Shown piece by piece: positions 44,597 to 53,846 of a DNA stretch of 64,000 bases. Source of the stretch: an uncultured Aquimarina sp. (lineage in GTDB: Bacteria; Bacteroidota; Bacteroidia; Flavobacteriales; Flavobacteriaceae); contig CANLOW010000001.1 in the NCBI GenBank assembly GCA_947493035.1, positions 434,001 to 498,000 of the forward strand, in the 5' to 3' direction. Position 1 is the first letter of the stretch, and each line of letters begins with the position of its first letter. A program made the position numbers and the translations under genes. The notes beneath the pieces are model-generated. The model saw nothing but the letters and a program-made list of their open reading frames with translations. It was not told the origin of the DNA and did not search any database.

Positions 44597-45268
44597 TTAG
44601 CGTATTTTGAACTGAATATAGGTTATTGGCTTATTGTGTTCAAGATACTGATTTTCATAGAATGTTTGAATAGAAGTAACGTCGGTTGGCGCTCCTTGAT
44701 TATGATACACATTGTGATTAGCATAAAGCACTTCATGTCCAGCACCATGTAATAGTCCTAAAGTATAACCATGCATAAACTCACTATCCGTTTTCAGATG
44801 CATTAATCCATCTTGTTTCATAATGCTTTTATACTTTGCTAAAAAGCTAGCGTTTGTAAGGCGATGCTTTGTGCGTTTGTATTTTATCTGAGGATCGGGA
44901 AAAGTAATCCAAATTTCACTTACTTCCTCAGCGGCAAAAATATATTCTATCAATTCTATCTGTGTACGGATAAAGCGAACATTAGGAATACTATCCTCTA
45001 TTGCCGTCTTTGCTCCTCTCCAAAATCGAGCTCCTTTAATATCGATTCCTATAAAATTTTTATCAGGATTTCTTTGAGCTAAACCTACTGTGTATTCACC
45101 TTTCCCACACCCTAGTTCTAGAACAACTGGATTGTCATTTCCGAAAATAGTACTCCAGTTCCCTTTCAACTCAAGGGTGTCATTAATAACCTCTTCTCTT
45201 GTTGGTTGAACAACGTTATCAAAAGTATCGTTCTCTCTAAATCGTTTTAATTTATTCTTACTACCCAA
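44597..45268 (-). CDS. trmB: tRNA (guanine(46)-N7)-methyltransferase
   Basis: TrmB, 223 residues, makes m7G46 in tRNA using SAM. Family motifs: VVLELGCGKGEYTVGLAQRNPDKNFIGIDIKGAR (SAM site), IEYIFAAEEVSEIWITFPDPQIKYKRTKHRLTN (TrmB signature FPDP.K..H..R) and LHLKTDSEFM. First gene of the trmB-lysE-atl cluster. A -7 box TATTTTTG lies at 45288-45295 (minus strand). Confidence 0.95.
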   Translation of the reverse strand: MGSKNKLKRFRENDTFDNVVQPTREEVINDTLELKGNWSTIFGNDNPVVLELGCGKGEYTVGLAQRNPDKNFIGIDIKGARFWRGAKTAIEDSIPNVRFIRTQIELIEYIFAAEEVSEIWITFPDPQIKYKRTKHRLTNASFLAKYKSIMKQDGLMHLKTDSEFMHGYTLGLLHGAGHEVLYANHNVYHNQGAPTDVTSIQTFYENQYLEHNKPITYIQFKIR

Positions 45269-45340
45269 GACTGTTTTATTTATGTTGCAAAAATAGAAAT
45301 TTACGAGGATAGGTGTACTGCTTTTATGTGTTTAGTTTCT

Positions 45341-46423
45341 TTAAGCTAAAACAACTTCTTCTTCAGCTGCTTTTGCCTTTTCTAGCGTGAATGAGAATTC
45401 ACTACCAACCCCTATAACACTTTCTACATATATTTGTTCATTATGGGCTTCCATAATATGTTTTACAATAGAAAGACCAAGCCCTGAACCGCCTTCTTCT
45501 CTTGAGCGACTTTTACTAACGCGATAGAATCTTTCAAATAATCTAGGGATATGGTCTTTATCGATTCCTTCTCCGTTATCAGTTACTCGAATGATAATTT
45601 TATTGCCAACAAGATTCTGTATACTTACCTCGGTAGTTCCATTTTCAGTTCCGTATTTCACTGAATTAACAATGAGATTAGTGGCTACTTGTAGAATTTT
45701 TTCGTAATCGGCTTTCACAGATATAGGCTCGTATTCTTGGTCAAATGTTAGCGAAATATTTTTCTTAGCAGCTTTCATTTCAATTAATTCGAATACGCTA
45801 AGAACAAGTTCTACAATATCGAATTGTTCGATGTTCAGATTGAGGTCTCCAACTTCCAATTTGGTAATCATATCAAGATCCGTAATGATATAATTTAAAC
45901 GCTCTACAGCCTTATTAGCTCTCTTTAAGTATTTCTCACAAAGTTTGGGCTTGTCTTTGGCGCCATCTAATAAAGTAAGAATATACCCTTGTATTGTAAA
46001 AAGAGGGGTTTTTAATTCATGAGAAACATTACCTAAAAATTCTTTTCGATAATTTTCTTTATCCTTGAGATTCTCAATTTCTGTTTTTCGTTTTATGGCA
46101 AACTCTTTAGCTTGTTCTATCAAGCCATCCATACTTGTATTTACAGGTTGAATCGTTTTATTTATAGATTCGATAGTATTTAGCTCCTTGTAAATGGCAT
46201 TTACTTTACTTAAAACGAATTTTTTTGTTCGGAACTGGAAAACAAGAAAAATGAAGCTATAAGTAATAATAGAAAAAGGAAGTAAAACCCACCATTTGTC
46301 AATTTTGAAAAGCCAAAACATAACGGATAAAACACTTGCCAATAATAAAGTTAGATATAAGGCAGTTTTAAGGGTGAATATATTAGGGTGCTTAAAGCTG
46401 TTATCCGTGTTAGGTTTAGTCAT
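45341..46423 (-). CDS. Membrane sensor histidine kinase, PhoR-like
   Basis: 360 residues. Two N-terminal helices (about 19-66) with a very short periplasmic loop, a coiled-coil/HAMP-like linker, HisKA with H135 in NVSHELKTPLFTIQGY, and a HATPase (NLIVNSVKYG, VTDNGEGI, LFERFYRVSKSRSREEGGSGLGLSIVKHI). Without a sensory PAS or large periplasmic domain it resembles PhoR, which reads phosphate status through the transporter. It follows its response regulator with a 180-bp hairpin-rich gap. Linked to a PiT transporter two genes away, hence the phosphate assignment; not proven. Confidence 0.88.
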   Translation of the reverse strand: MTKPNTDNSFKHPNIFTLKTALYLTLLLASVLSVMFWLFKIDKWWVLLPFSIITYSFIFLVFQFRTKKFVLSKVNAIYKELNTIESINKTIQPVNTSMDGLIEQAKEFAIKRKTEIENLKDKENYRKEFLGNVSHELKTPLFTIQGYILTLLDGAKDKPKLCEKYLKRANKAVERLNYIITDLDMITKLEVGDLNLNIEQFDIVELVLSVFELIEMKAAKKNISLTFDQEYEPISVKADYEKILQVATNLIVNSVKYGTENGTTEVSIQNLVGNKIIIRVTDNGEGIDKDHIPRLFERFYRVSKSRSREEGGSGLGLSIVKHIMEAHNEQIYVESVIGVGSEFSFTLEKAKAAEEEVVLA

Positions 46424-46517
46424 CAGTTATTTTCTTGGAGTTAATGCCAAGATGTATTTTAGGGTATTACTTGTTGATATATCTGCACCTATTAATTGGT
46501 GTCACCTAAGGGTGCGG

Positions 46518-46588
46518 TTTAAGGATTACCTTAAAGTTAAAATTTTATTTCTTATAAATGCCTTTCAGGGTTACCCCGAAAGACATTT
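46518..46588 (-). other. Hairpin-rich spacer between response regulator and kinase genes
   Basis: Two stems on the minus strand: 46556-46588 (15 bp with G-U pairs, 3-nt loop) and 46518-46535 (7-bp perfect TTTAAGG/CCTTAAA). They lie between the regulator stop and kinase start and could trim or attenuate read-through, setting a higher regulator-to-kinase ratio. No U-run follows the long stem. Confidence 0.5.
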
Positions 46589-46602
46589 ATTGGTCAAAGA
46601 AT

Positions 46603-47286
46603 TTAGATTACAAATTTATAACCTACCCCTTTTATAGTCTTAAAGCTATCGTCACCTATTTTTTCACGAAGTTTACGAATATGTACATCTATAGTACGCC
46701 CGCCAACGATTACTTCGTCTCCCCAAACTTTTTGTAATATATCTTCTCTTTTGAATACTTTTCCTGGTTTAGAAGCCAATAAAGAAAGTAGTTCGAATTC
46801 TTTTCGTGGTAATACTAACTCTTTAGTACCGTTAACTATTTTATATTCATCTCTATTGATTGTAAGATCACCTACAGTAACAATATTGGAGTTTTGCTCT
46901 TCGTCTTTAAATCTTCTTAATAAAGCCTTTACTTTACTAACTAACACTTTTGGCCGAATAGGTTTAGTGATATAATCATCAGCTCCAGCATCAAAACCAG
47001 CTACTTGAGAATAATCTTCTCCCCTAGCAGTAAGAAAGGTAATTACAGATTGCTCTAGTTCTGGAATTTTACGTAGTTTTTCACAAGCTTCAATACCATC
47101 CATTTCTGGCATCATGACATCAAGAATGATTAACTGAGGTTTTTTCTTTTTGGCCTTTTCTATAGCTTCTAACCCGTTAGAAGCTGTCGTTACTTGGTAT
47201 CCTTCTTCCGTTAGATTGTATCCTACGATTTCTAAAATATCCGGCTCATCATCTACTAATAGAATAGTTATATCACCTTTTTTCAT
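46603..47286 (-). CDS. OmpR/PhoB-family response regulator
   Basis: 227 residues. Receiver: acidic pair D12-D13, phospho-acceptor D56 in LIILDVMMPEMDG, Thr/Ser and Lys (DYITKPIRP) as expected. The winged-helix effector is in the last 100 residues (ILPRKEFELLSLLASKPGKVFKREDILQKVWGDEVIVGGRTIDVHIRKLREKIG). The kinase gene downstream is its partner. PhoB-like repeats (TAACATT, 11-bp period) in nearby intergenic regions are its plausible targets. Confidence 0.9.
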   Translation of the reverse strand: MKKGDITILLVDDEPDILEIVGYNLTEEGYQVTTASNGLEAIEKAKKKKPQLIILDVMMPEMDGIEACEKLRKIPELEQSVITFLTARGEDYSQVAGFDAGADDYITKPIRPKVLVSKVKALLRRFKDEEQNSNIVTVGDLTINRDEYKIVNGTKELVLPRKEFELLSLLASKPGKVFKREDILQKVWGDEVIVGGRTIDVHIRKLREKIGDDSFKTIKGVGYKFVI

Positions 47287-47413
47287 GCTTTTTTACTTGT
47301 ATTTGTAATGTGCTTGCTAAATATAATGCTTAATGTTTATCTAACGAAAATATGGGCATTTGGTAACTATTTCTTGATATTAGAACACCTTGAAATTAAC
47401 ATTTTTTAATTTT

Positions 47414-48085
47414 TCAAGCGATATTCTTCTTGAAAATTTTAACCATTTCTAGTACTTCAGTCATCAAATCTCTACTTTCAAATAATAAACCAAAATAGAG
47501 AGAAGTGTTTTTTGGACTGCTTTCTTCGGACTTTGTACGGGCAATTTGATTTTCGATTTTCGTATCTATCAAGCTTAAGATGTCTTGCTTTTCTTTGATA
47601 AGTTTTTCAATGACAAAATCATTTTCATCTTTGAATAGATTTCTAACCTCATTAAGTACTTCAGAAGTTTTATCTCGTATTTCAAATAAATCTTTTATTT
47701 GGCTAAACCGAAGCTTTCGATGTCCGTTATCGACGTGTTTGTAAGTAGATTTTGAGACAGAATTTACAATATGAGCAATTTTCTGAAGGCTCTTGATTAT
47801 ATCTAAATAAAATGTACTCGTATTAATGTTGCTATCTTCTTGGTTTTTAATAAAATAAAAAATATTATCACTAAGATCTTTTACATCATCATTTAGTTTA
47901 TAAACGTTTTTGTAGTTCTTTTTAAGTTTACTGAAGTCATGAGACCCTAAACCTTCGATGGCATTTGTGTAAAGTTTGTTACTACGCTTTAGGAAAGACT
48001 GGATATTTTGAGATCCTTCAGATACTATTTCTTGTTTAGTCTTCTTTTCGGCACGTATTAGAGCATACTTCTTCCTTAAAACTTC
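47414..48085 (-). pseudogene. DUF47/PhoU-like extension of the PiT transporter, out of frame at an A11 tract
   Basis: A 223-codon frame runs on from the PiT 3' end after an 11-A tract at 48086-48096. The sequence reads EVLRKKYALIRAEKK...SHDFSKLKKNYKNVYKLNDDVKDLSDNIFYFI...MTEVLEMVKIFKKNIA, an all-helical DUF47/PhoU-like domain. There is no ATG/GTG/TTG start near its beginning; upstream in this frame a stop (TAA) lies immediately before the tract. So it is translated only by a -1 shift on A-AAA-AAG, by transcriptional slippage, or in a variant with one more A. PiT proteins with this domain attached are known from Bacteroidetes. Alternatively a homopolymer sequencing error or a real loss-of-function mutation. 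Confidence 0.8.
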
Positions 48086-49803
48086 TTTTTTTTTTTAAAA
48101 CTTTGATAATTCTTGTAGATAATGAATAATGCTAAAACTAGTAATACAGCAATCATTATCGGCCCACCAAAATGAATAAGTAATGCTAGTATGGCAGCGG
48201 CTGTAAAGGCAGCAAAAGCTGTCAAAAACCAACCTCCAATAACATTAAGTACTCCAGCCACACGATACACAGCACTGTCTTTACCCCAGGCTTTATCAGC
48301 AAGAGAAGTACCCATAGCTACCATAAAAGTCACATAAGTAGTAGAAAGTGGTAGTTTTAGAGAAGTGGCTAAAGAAATTAATATCCCAGCCATGGTTAAG
48401 TTTACAGAAGCACGTACCATATCAAAAGCTGGTTTATCTTCTGGATCAGCATATTCGATAGACTCTATAGCTGTTTGATCATATTGTTTAGCAGAGAACT
48501 TTTTAAAGCTTTCTGGTAAAATATTTTCTACAGAAGTACCCACAGATGTTAACGATCTAACAATAACTCTAGAGGCAAGATTTGCTTTAAAGCGTTCTTT
48601 TCCTTCTCCCTGACGAGATAAGTTTAATTCTGTTTTTACAACTTCTTTTGCTTTAGATGATAACCATAACGTAAGTACCATAATAAAACCAGCGAATAGC
48701 AGAATGGCTGTAGGTGTGTTTGCTTTTTTGCCCAACACAGCCATAGAAAATTCATGAGGATCTAGTCCTGAAACTAGCCATTCTTGATATGAAGTCCATG
48801 CAGCAACAGGAACTCCAATGAAATTCACTAAGTCATTACCCGCAAAGGCAAGTGCCAGTGCAAAAGTACCTACGATAATAATAACTTTATAGATATCAAC
48901 TTTAAATACATTAATGATGACATAAGATAATAGTGACCAAACTACGAACCCAACAGTCACAATTGAAAGCACATTAGTTTCCAAAAAACCTCTTAATGTC
49001 AAAGAGACTTTTCCACTAGTAGCATCCACTTTGTAAAAGTCTTTTTTTGTTTTAGCAAATTCAGCAAGCGTATCGTACGATGCATTAAAATAGGAATTGA
49101 CCCACTGAAGTGCTCCGTCTAAACCATCATTATAAAGAACAGATACTACAGATTTAGCATAATTTGTTCCTTTGATACCTTTAATAAATATGAAATATAA
49201 GATAGCTGTTAAGGCAATACCACCAAATAAAGCACCTATCCAATTGGCTTTTTTTCTAAACTCAAAACTCAATAAAAGTCGGGTAATCCATTGTACTATG
49301 GCACCAACAGAAAAAGCTACCACAACGGAGAGTAGTATTCCTGAGATAATTTGAACTGCCTTTTTCGTGTTTATATATTCAGCTAGACTTTTCGCGTTTT
49401 CAGGGTCTCCATAGATTTTGATTAAAGCAACACAAACAGCAGCACCCAGTAATTCAAATACAATAGAAACTGTAGTAGAAGTAGGCATTCCAAGAGTATT
49501 GAAGAAATCTAGTAACAAAATATCTGTAATCATCACAGCCATGAAAATGACCATGATCTCATCAAAATAGAATTCACTAGGGACAAATATCCCTTTTCGA
49601 GCTACTTCCATAAGTCCACTAGAAAAGATCGCCCCAGCTGCAATACCCAAGCTGGCCACTATCATTATCGTTTTGAAAGAAATAGCTTTTGAACCAATGG
49701 CAGAATTCAAAAAGTTTACTGCATCATTACTTACACCCACTACCAAATCGGCAATGGCTAAAACTGCTAATGCAATAATCATGTAGAAATAAATATCTCC
49801 CAT
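48076..49803 (-). CDS. Inorganic phosphate transporter, PiT family
   Basis: 575 residues with ten or more helices. The duplicated PHO4 motif is clear: ADLVVGVSNDAVNFLNSAIGSKA near the start and FALALAFAGNDLVNFIGVPVAAW in the second half, each with the GAN/N-D-hinge of Na+ or H+ phosphate symporters; MPTSTTVSIVFELLGAA and LPLSTTYVTFMVAMGTS are the paired re-entrant loops. Reading ends ...FKKKKKF, but a -1 shift at the A11 tract joins a DUF47-like domain of 223 residues. TAACATT repeats lie just upstream. Confidence 0.92.
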   Translation of the reverse strand: MGDIYFYMIIALAVLAIADLVVGVSNDAVNFLNSAIGSKAISFKTIMIVASLGIAAGAIFSSGLMEVARKGIFVPSEFYFDEIMVIFMAVMITDILLLDFFNTLGMPTSTTVSIVFELLGAAVCVALIKIYGDPENAKSLAEYINTKKAVQIISGILLSVVVAFSVGAIVQWITRLLLSFEFRKKANWIGALFGGIALTAILYFIFIKGIKGTNYAKSVVSVLYNDGLDGALQWVNSYFNASYDTLAEFAKTKKDFYKVDATSGKVSLTLRGFLETNVLSIVTVGFVVWSLLSYVIINVFKVDIYKVIIIVGTFALALAFAGNDLVNFIGVPVAAWTSYQEWLVSGLDPHEFSMAVLGKKANTPTAILLFAGFIMVLTLWLSSKAKEVVKTELNLSRQGEGKERFKANLASRVIVRSLTSVGTSVENILPESFKKFSAKQYDQTAIESIEYADPEDKPAFDMVRASVNLTMAGILISLATSLKLPLSTTYVTFMVAMGTSLADKAWGKDSAVYRVAGVLNVIGGWFLTAFAAFTAAAILALLIHFGGPIMIAVLLVLALFIIYKNYQSFKKKKKF

Positions 49804-49854
49804 CTTAAATTAGAATTTTTATCATTTGCAAATTTTATACTATTCTTAAATTTT

Positions 49855-49872
49855 AATGTTACCTCAATGTTA
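49855..49872 (-). promoter_or_regulatory. PhoB-like direct repeat upstream of PiT gene
   Basis: Minus strand: TAACATT-N4-TAACATT, 11-bp period (49855-49861 and 49866-49872). It is 52 bp upstream of the start codon at 49803. Confidence 0.55.
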
Positions 49873-49948
49873 TCAAACAAAATATTTTTTCATTTTTATT
49901 TCAAATTACTTAGATAAAATGTTAAGTAAATTCGTTTAAAAGCGCTTC

Positions 49949-49977
49949 AATGTAAATTTAATGTTAACAAAATGTGT
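49949..49977 (+). promoter_or_regulatory. Three PhoB-like repeats, 11-bp period
   Basis: AATGTAA (49949), AATGTTA (49960) and AATGTGT (49971) start exactly 11 bp apart. The last unit ends 19 bp before the -7 box TATATTTG at 49997-50004, i.e. where the -33 box should be, as for promoters driven by a PhoB-type activator. Confidence 0.6.
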
Positions 49978-49996
49978 TTTAAAGGTAAATTTATCT

Positions 49997-50004
49997 TATA
50001 TTTG
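49997..50004 (+). promoter_or_regulatory. -7 box TATATTTG for the MORN gene
   Basis: Perfect TAnnTTTG. No TTG at -33; the PhoB-like repeats occupy that place. Confidence 0.55.
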
Positions 50005-50044
50005 CCTGAGCAATAGTGCGCAAGAATTTCAAAAAAATAGATAT

Positions 50045-50404
50045 ATGAAGAAGTTAATAATGATATTAAGTCTTTTGTTTGCCACTACCGTTTTTTCACA
50101 GCAAGTTAAACCGACATATGAAAAGGTAGATGATAATTTAATCAAGGCAACATTTTATTATGATAATGGTGAAGTGAACCAAATTGGTTTTTTTAAAAAT
50201 GAGAAACCTCATGGTGAATGGATCTCTTATGATACTAATGGTAAAAAATTATCAAAAGGAAACTATGAATTAGGTATCAAAAAAGGCAAGTGGTTCTTTT
50301 GGGACGGAAATGAATTATCTGAAGTAAGTTATTCAAATAATGAAATAGCAGATATAAAAGTTTGGAACGAAGGAAGCACAGTGGTAAGTGCCTTCAGAAA
50401 ATAA
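50045..50404 (+). CDS. MORN-repeat (YwqK-like) secreted protein
   Basis: 119 residues from ATG 50045 (MKKLIMILSLLFATTVFSQ); the upstream frame to 49961 adds sequence over the promoter. After the signal peptide come about four MORN-like strands: YYDNGEVNQIGFFKNEKPHGEW, YDTNGKKLSKGNYELGIKKGKW, WDGNELSEVSYSNNEI. Called 'YwqK antitoxin' in many genomes, but no toxin lies nearby. Likely an envelope protein. Its divergent position to the PiT gene with shared repeats suggests phosphate-dependent expression. Confidence 0.8.
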   Translation: MKKLIMILSLLFATTVFSQQVKPTYEKVDDNLIKATFYYDNGEVNQIGFFKNEKPHGEWISYDTNGKKLSKGNYELGIKKGKWFFWDGNELSEVSYSNNEIADIKVWNEGSTVVSAFRK

Positions 50405-50469
50405 ATTTATTTAATAAGATTTCAAAATCTGATTGATGTAGCAATTGTTGTTATGTCAAATTCGTAAAT

Positions 50470-50503
50470 GCAAAAAGCTATCTCTAAATGGGGTAGCCTT
50501 TTG
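50470..50503 (+). terminator. Terminator after the MORN gene
   Basis: AAAAGCTATC / GGGTAGCCTTTT imperfect hairpin (loop CTCTAAATG region) with T-rich 3' end, about 70 bp after the stop. Confidence 0.55.
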
Positions 50504-50506
50504 TGT

Positions 50507-50528
50507 TTACAATTAGTTTACATTAAAA
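50507..50528 (+). promoter_or_regulatory. PhoB-like repeat upstream of the CarboxypepD/TonB genes
   Basis: TTACAAT-N4-TTACATT followed by AAAA. It aligns with 53917-53938 (TTAAATT-N4-TAACATT, then AAAG): both share the TAGT spacer. Confidence 0.5.
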
Positions 50529-50609
50529 TAATAAATCTATAATAATCTACATTTGAATTTAACTGGATTTAATTCGTCTCTTTGCACCACTTTTTAAGCC
50601 CCTTTAGAG

Positions 50610-50984
50610 ATGCGTAAATTTTTATTTTTCTTATTAGTTTTAACTACAAGCATTATGTCTGCTCAGACAAATAATAATGTTTCAGGTGTAGTATACGAAG
50701 GAAATGATAATCAAAATGCAGTGTTTTTTGCTAATGTTACTTTAAAAGAACTAGGCAAAAAAGTATCCACAGATTTTAGAGGTCAATATAATTTCGATGG
50801 CATTCAGTCAGGCGAATACACATTAATCTTTCAGTTTTTAGGTTGTGAGACCATCACTAAGAAAGTCACCATAGACAACGATACTTCACTTGTGATTGAT
50901 GCACATTTGGAGAAAGCTAAACTATTCCCTAACAATGACCACGTAATCGGCGCGGTTGATAATAGAAAGATTACAGAACTATAA
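50610..50984 (+). CDS. Small secreted carboxypeptidase-regulatory-like domain protein
   Basis: 124 residues. Signal peptide (LVLTTSIMSAQ) then a single CarboxypepD_reg-like beta-sandwich (NVSGVVYEGNDNQNAVFFANVTLKELGKKVSTDFRGQYNFDGIQSGEYTLIFQFLGCETITKKVTI). This is the domain normally found at the N-terminus of TonB receptors, such as the next gene (51059), but here it stands alone. It is 75 bp before the receptor gene, probably co-transcribed. Role: perhaps a soluble partner of the receptor, or decayed receptor; function unknown. Confidence 0.75.
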   Translation: MRKFLFFLLVLTTSIMSAQTNNNVSGVVYEGNDNQNAVFFANVTLKELGKKVSTDFRGQYNFDGIQSGEYTLIFQFLGCETITKKVTIDNDTSLVIDAHLEKAKLFPNNDHVIGAVDNRKITEL

Positions 50985-51058
50985 TATAATCGTAATACGA
51001 TTAAAATTAGATTCTACTTTATTTATAGAAATTTCATTTTTAATTATTCCCAAATACA

Positions 51059-53821
51059 ATGAGAAATTTATTCTTAGCGTTTGCATGTTTTTTTAGTGCA
51101 ATGATTTTCGCGCAAACAGGTGAACTAACAGGAGTCATCTTAGATGGTGAAATTAGTGGAGAGCCACTTCCTTTTGCTGATGTCTATATTGAAGGCACTA
51201 CTAAAGGTACTAATACTGATATGGAAGGTAAATTTACCATTTCTGATATCGAGCCAGGTGTGTATACCGTTGGAATTAGTTTTGTAGGTTATGAAACAAA
51301 AAAGGTAACAGGAGTAGAGATAATTGATGGTGAAGTAGCCAGAATCTCCGAAACATTAGGTCTTTCTGCTGCAAGTTTAGATAACGTGGTTGTAACAGCT
51401 ACTACCAATGTTAAAGAGAGTGAAAAAGCACTTATCAAAGAGCAAAAGAAAGCTGTAGTTGTAAAAGAATCAATTGGTGCAGAAGAATTAGCAAAAAAAG
51501 GAGTTAGTGATGCAGCAGCAGCTACAACTAAAATTGTTGGGGTTACTAAAAGTGAAAGTTCTTCTGAAATTTACATAAGAGGTTTAGGAGATCGATATTT
51601 ATCGACAACTTTAAATGGATTGCCAATTCCTTCTGATGATGTAGATAATAAGAATATTGATTTAAGTTTATTTGATTCTTCAATCATTCAAAATGTATCT
51701 ATCAGTAAAACTTTTTCTTCTGATAAATATGCTGATCAAGCATCTGGAAATGTAAATGTTAAAACAAAACGTTATTCTAAAGATTATCTTTCAATAAGTG
51801 TTAAAGGGGGGGTAAACCAGAATGTTTTAGGAGAAGATTTTAAGGTAAGTGTTAATAATGCAAATAATAATTTAGGTTTCTTCAATTCTAAATATTCTCT
51901 ACGAGAAGCAATAACTCAACAAAAGTGGGTTGGTGGAGAAACTACAAATGTTGCTCGATATGGATTAAGTATTTCTGGAGCAAAGAAAGTTTATATAGGA
52001 GATAGAGCATTGAAATTTTCAGGAAGCTTATCGTATGATCATTCAGCTGGTTTTGAAAGCGGATTATTTGCTCAATATAGAGGGAACTCTCTTGGTCGGA
52101 GATACACAGATGTTGAAGAATATACTATTTCGGATAACTTAACAGGAAACTTAGGAATAGAGTATCAATTAGCTCAAGGACATGATTTATACTACACTTC
52201 CTTATTTGTAAATAAAACAGAAGATTTCGTTTATGAGCAAGGGAGGAATGGTTTAGGTAGAGCAAGAGATAGACGTCCCCCTAATACAGCTATAGGTATT
52301 ACTTCTGTTGATCAAGAAGATTTAGGAGCTTTTGATAGAGATCAAAATTTAAAACAAACTCAAGTTTTAGTTAACCAATTACACGGTAAACATCGTTTTG
52401 GAGAAAGCAATAAAATTCTTTGGGGATTAGGATATAATGTAGTTGATGCAGATGAGCCAAATAGAATCAGAAATCAAGTAAATATTTTAACACCTAATAC
52501 TTTTGTTGAGATACCTGGTAGGATAGCTTTTGGTCAAAGAAAATCTAGTCAAGAAATAGCTGATAGAGAATTTAACACATATTTGAATCACGAATTAAAA
52601 CTCCCAAGTCTTGGAGAAAAATTTAAACTGAAATCTGGATTGAATTACAGAAATAAAGATCGAGAATTTGAATCGATATTTGTCGCTGCTCAAAGGAGGC
52701 AAGGTACTATTGCTATTGTTGATTCTGTAGATAATTTATCAGATGCATTTAATACACCTTCATTATTTCAAAATGGAACTTTCTCCATTGAAGAAAGAGA
52801 TCCTGAAACTTATGGTGCTCAATTAAAATCTTTAGGCTTCTATACAGGATTAGATTTTGAAGTTGGTTTTGTATCAGGTAATGTAGGGTTTAGATATGAG
52901 TCTGCAGGCATCGATTTAGATTTTGATGTAATAGGAGATCAAGGAAACGAAGAAAAAAAATACGATTTATATCTGCCAAATGTGAATCTTAAATTTAATC
53001 TTAATGATAATAGTGCTATTCGTTTTGCATCTAGTATAACTTCTACACTACCTGAATTTAAGGAAATTGCACCTTTTAATTATGTTAACCCAAATGGTAG
53101 AGTTATTTCTGGAAATGAAGAATTAGAGAGGTCAGAAAATTATAACTTAGATTTAAAATATGAATTCTTCCCAGAAGAAGGAGGTGTTCTTTCGGCTGCA
53201 ACATTTTATAAGCAAATCAAGAACCCAATTAATCTAACAGCACAAAAAGGATCTAATGGATTCTTTACTTATAACAATACAGGAGATCAAGCCGATATTT
53301 TCGGAATTGAATTAGAAGGGAAATATGATGTTATTAAGAATGATGATCACACTCTAAATACAAGTTTTAACTTTACAAGAATGTGGACTAAACAAGATTT
53401 ATCTCCAGATTTTCAGTTCAATGGAAATAGGGAAAATGAACTGGAAGGTGCTTCTGAATATATAGTAAATGGAGCAGTGTCTTATACTTTAAATAAAGAA
53501 AAAGAACTTAATGCTACTTTGACTGGTAACTGGGCTTCTGATAAAATCGCAGTTTTAGGAACATCAAGTGATTTGAGTACTGGTACAGGGAGTGCCGTTT
53601 TTGATAGTAATATTATTGAGAAAGGTTTTGTTACAGTAGATTTTACATTGTCTAAAGAGTTAACAAAAAAATTAAATATTAAACTTACAGCAAAGAACTT
53701 GCTAGATCCTAAGATTGAAGAAACTCAAGAGGTTCTTGATCAAGGAAATTTACAAGAAGAAGTTGTTAGTTCGTATACGAAAGGAAGAACATTTGACTTA
53801 AAACTTACATACAAGTTTTAA
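51059..53821 (+). CDS. TonB-dependent outer-membrane receptor
   Basis: 920 residues: signal peptide (ends FAQT), carboxypeptidase-regulatory-like domain (about 22-105), plug (LDNVVVTATTN, then SSSEIYIRGLGDRYLSTTLNGLPIPSDD) and barrel ending FDLKLTYKF. The RGLGDRY..NGLPIPS plug type is widespread in Bacteroidetes. No SusD partner follows; instead a beta-helix lipoprotein gene comes next. The nearby PhoB-like regulator, PiT transporter and repeats suggest uptake of a phosphate-containing compound under phosphate stress; this is inference from context. Confidence 0.9.
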   Translation: MRNLFLAFACFFSAMIFAQTGELTGVILDGEISGEPLPFADVYIEGTTKGTNTDMEGKFTISDIEPGVYTVGISFVGYETKKVTGVEIIDGEVARISETLGLSAASLDNVVVTATTNVKESEKALIKEQKKAVVVKESIGAEELAKKGVSDAAAATTKIVGVTKSESSSEIYIRGLGDRYLSTTLNGLPIPSDDVDNKNIDLSLFDSSIIQNVSISKTFSSDKYADQASGNVNVKTKRYSKDYLSISVKGGVNQNVLGEDFKVSVNNANNNLGFFNSKYSLREAITQQKWVGGETTNVARYGLSISGAKKVYIGDRALKFSGSLSYDHSAGFESGLFAQYRGNSLGRRYTDVEEYTISDNLTGNLGIEYQLAQGHDLYYTSLFVNKTEDFVYEQGRNGLGRARDRRPPNTAIGITSVDQEDLGAFDRDQNLKQTQVLVNQLHGKHRFGESNKILWGLGYNVVDADEPNRIRNQVNILTPNTFVEIPGRIAFGQRKSSQEIADREFNTYLNHELKLPSLGEKFKLKSGLNYRNKDREFESIFVAAQRRQGTIAIVDSVDNLSDAFNTPSLFQNGTFSIEERDPETYGAQLKSLGFYTGLDFEVGFVSGNVGFRYESAGIDLDFDVIGDQGNEEKKYDLYLPNVNLKFNLNDNSAIRFASSITSTLPEFKEIAPFNYVNPNGRVISGNEELERSENYNLDLKYEFFPEEGGVLSAATFYKQIKNPINLTAQKGSNGFFTYNNTGDQADIFGIELEGKYDVIKNDDHTLNTSFNFTRMWTKQDLSPDFQFNGNRENELEGASEYIVNGAVSYTLNKEKELNATLTGNWASDKIAVLGTSSDLSTGTGSAVFDSNIIEKGFVTVDFTLSKELTKKLNIKLTAKNLLDPKIEETQEVLDQGNLQEEVVSSYTKGRTFDLKLTYKF

Positions 53822-53846
53822 GAGTAAAGAGTTTTAGAATAAAGAA

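Noticed and set aside
48064..48066. ATG just after the PiT stop as start of the DUF47 gene
   Set aside because: This ATG is in another frame and meets a stop after one codon, so it cannot start the DUF47 frame.
50045..50404. Toxin-antitoxin module (MORN 'YwqK antitoxin')
   Set aside because: The gene has a signal peptide and no toxin gene lies nearby; the name is only a database label.
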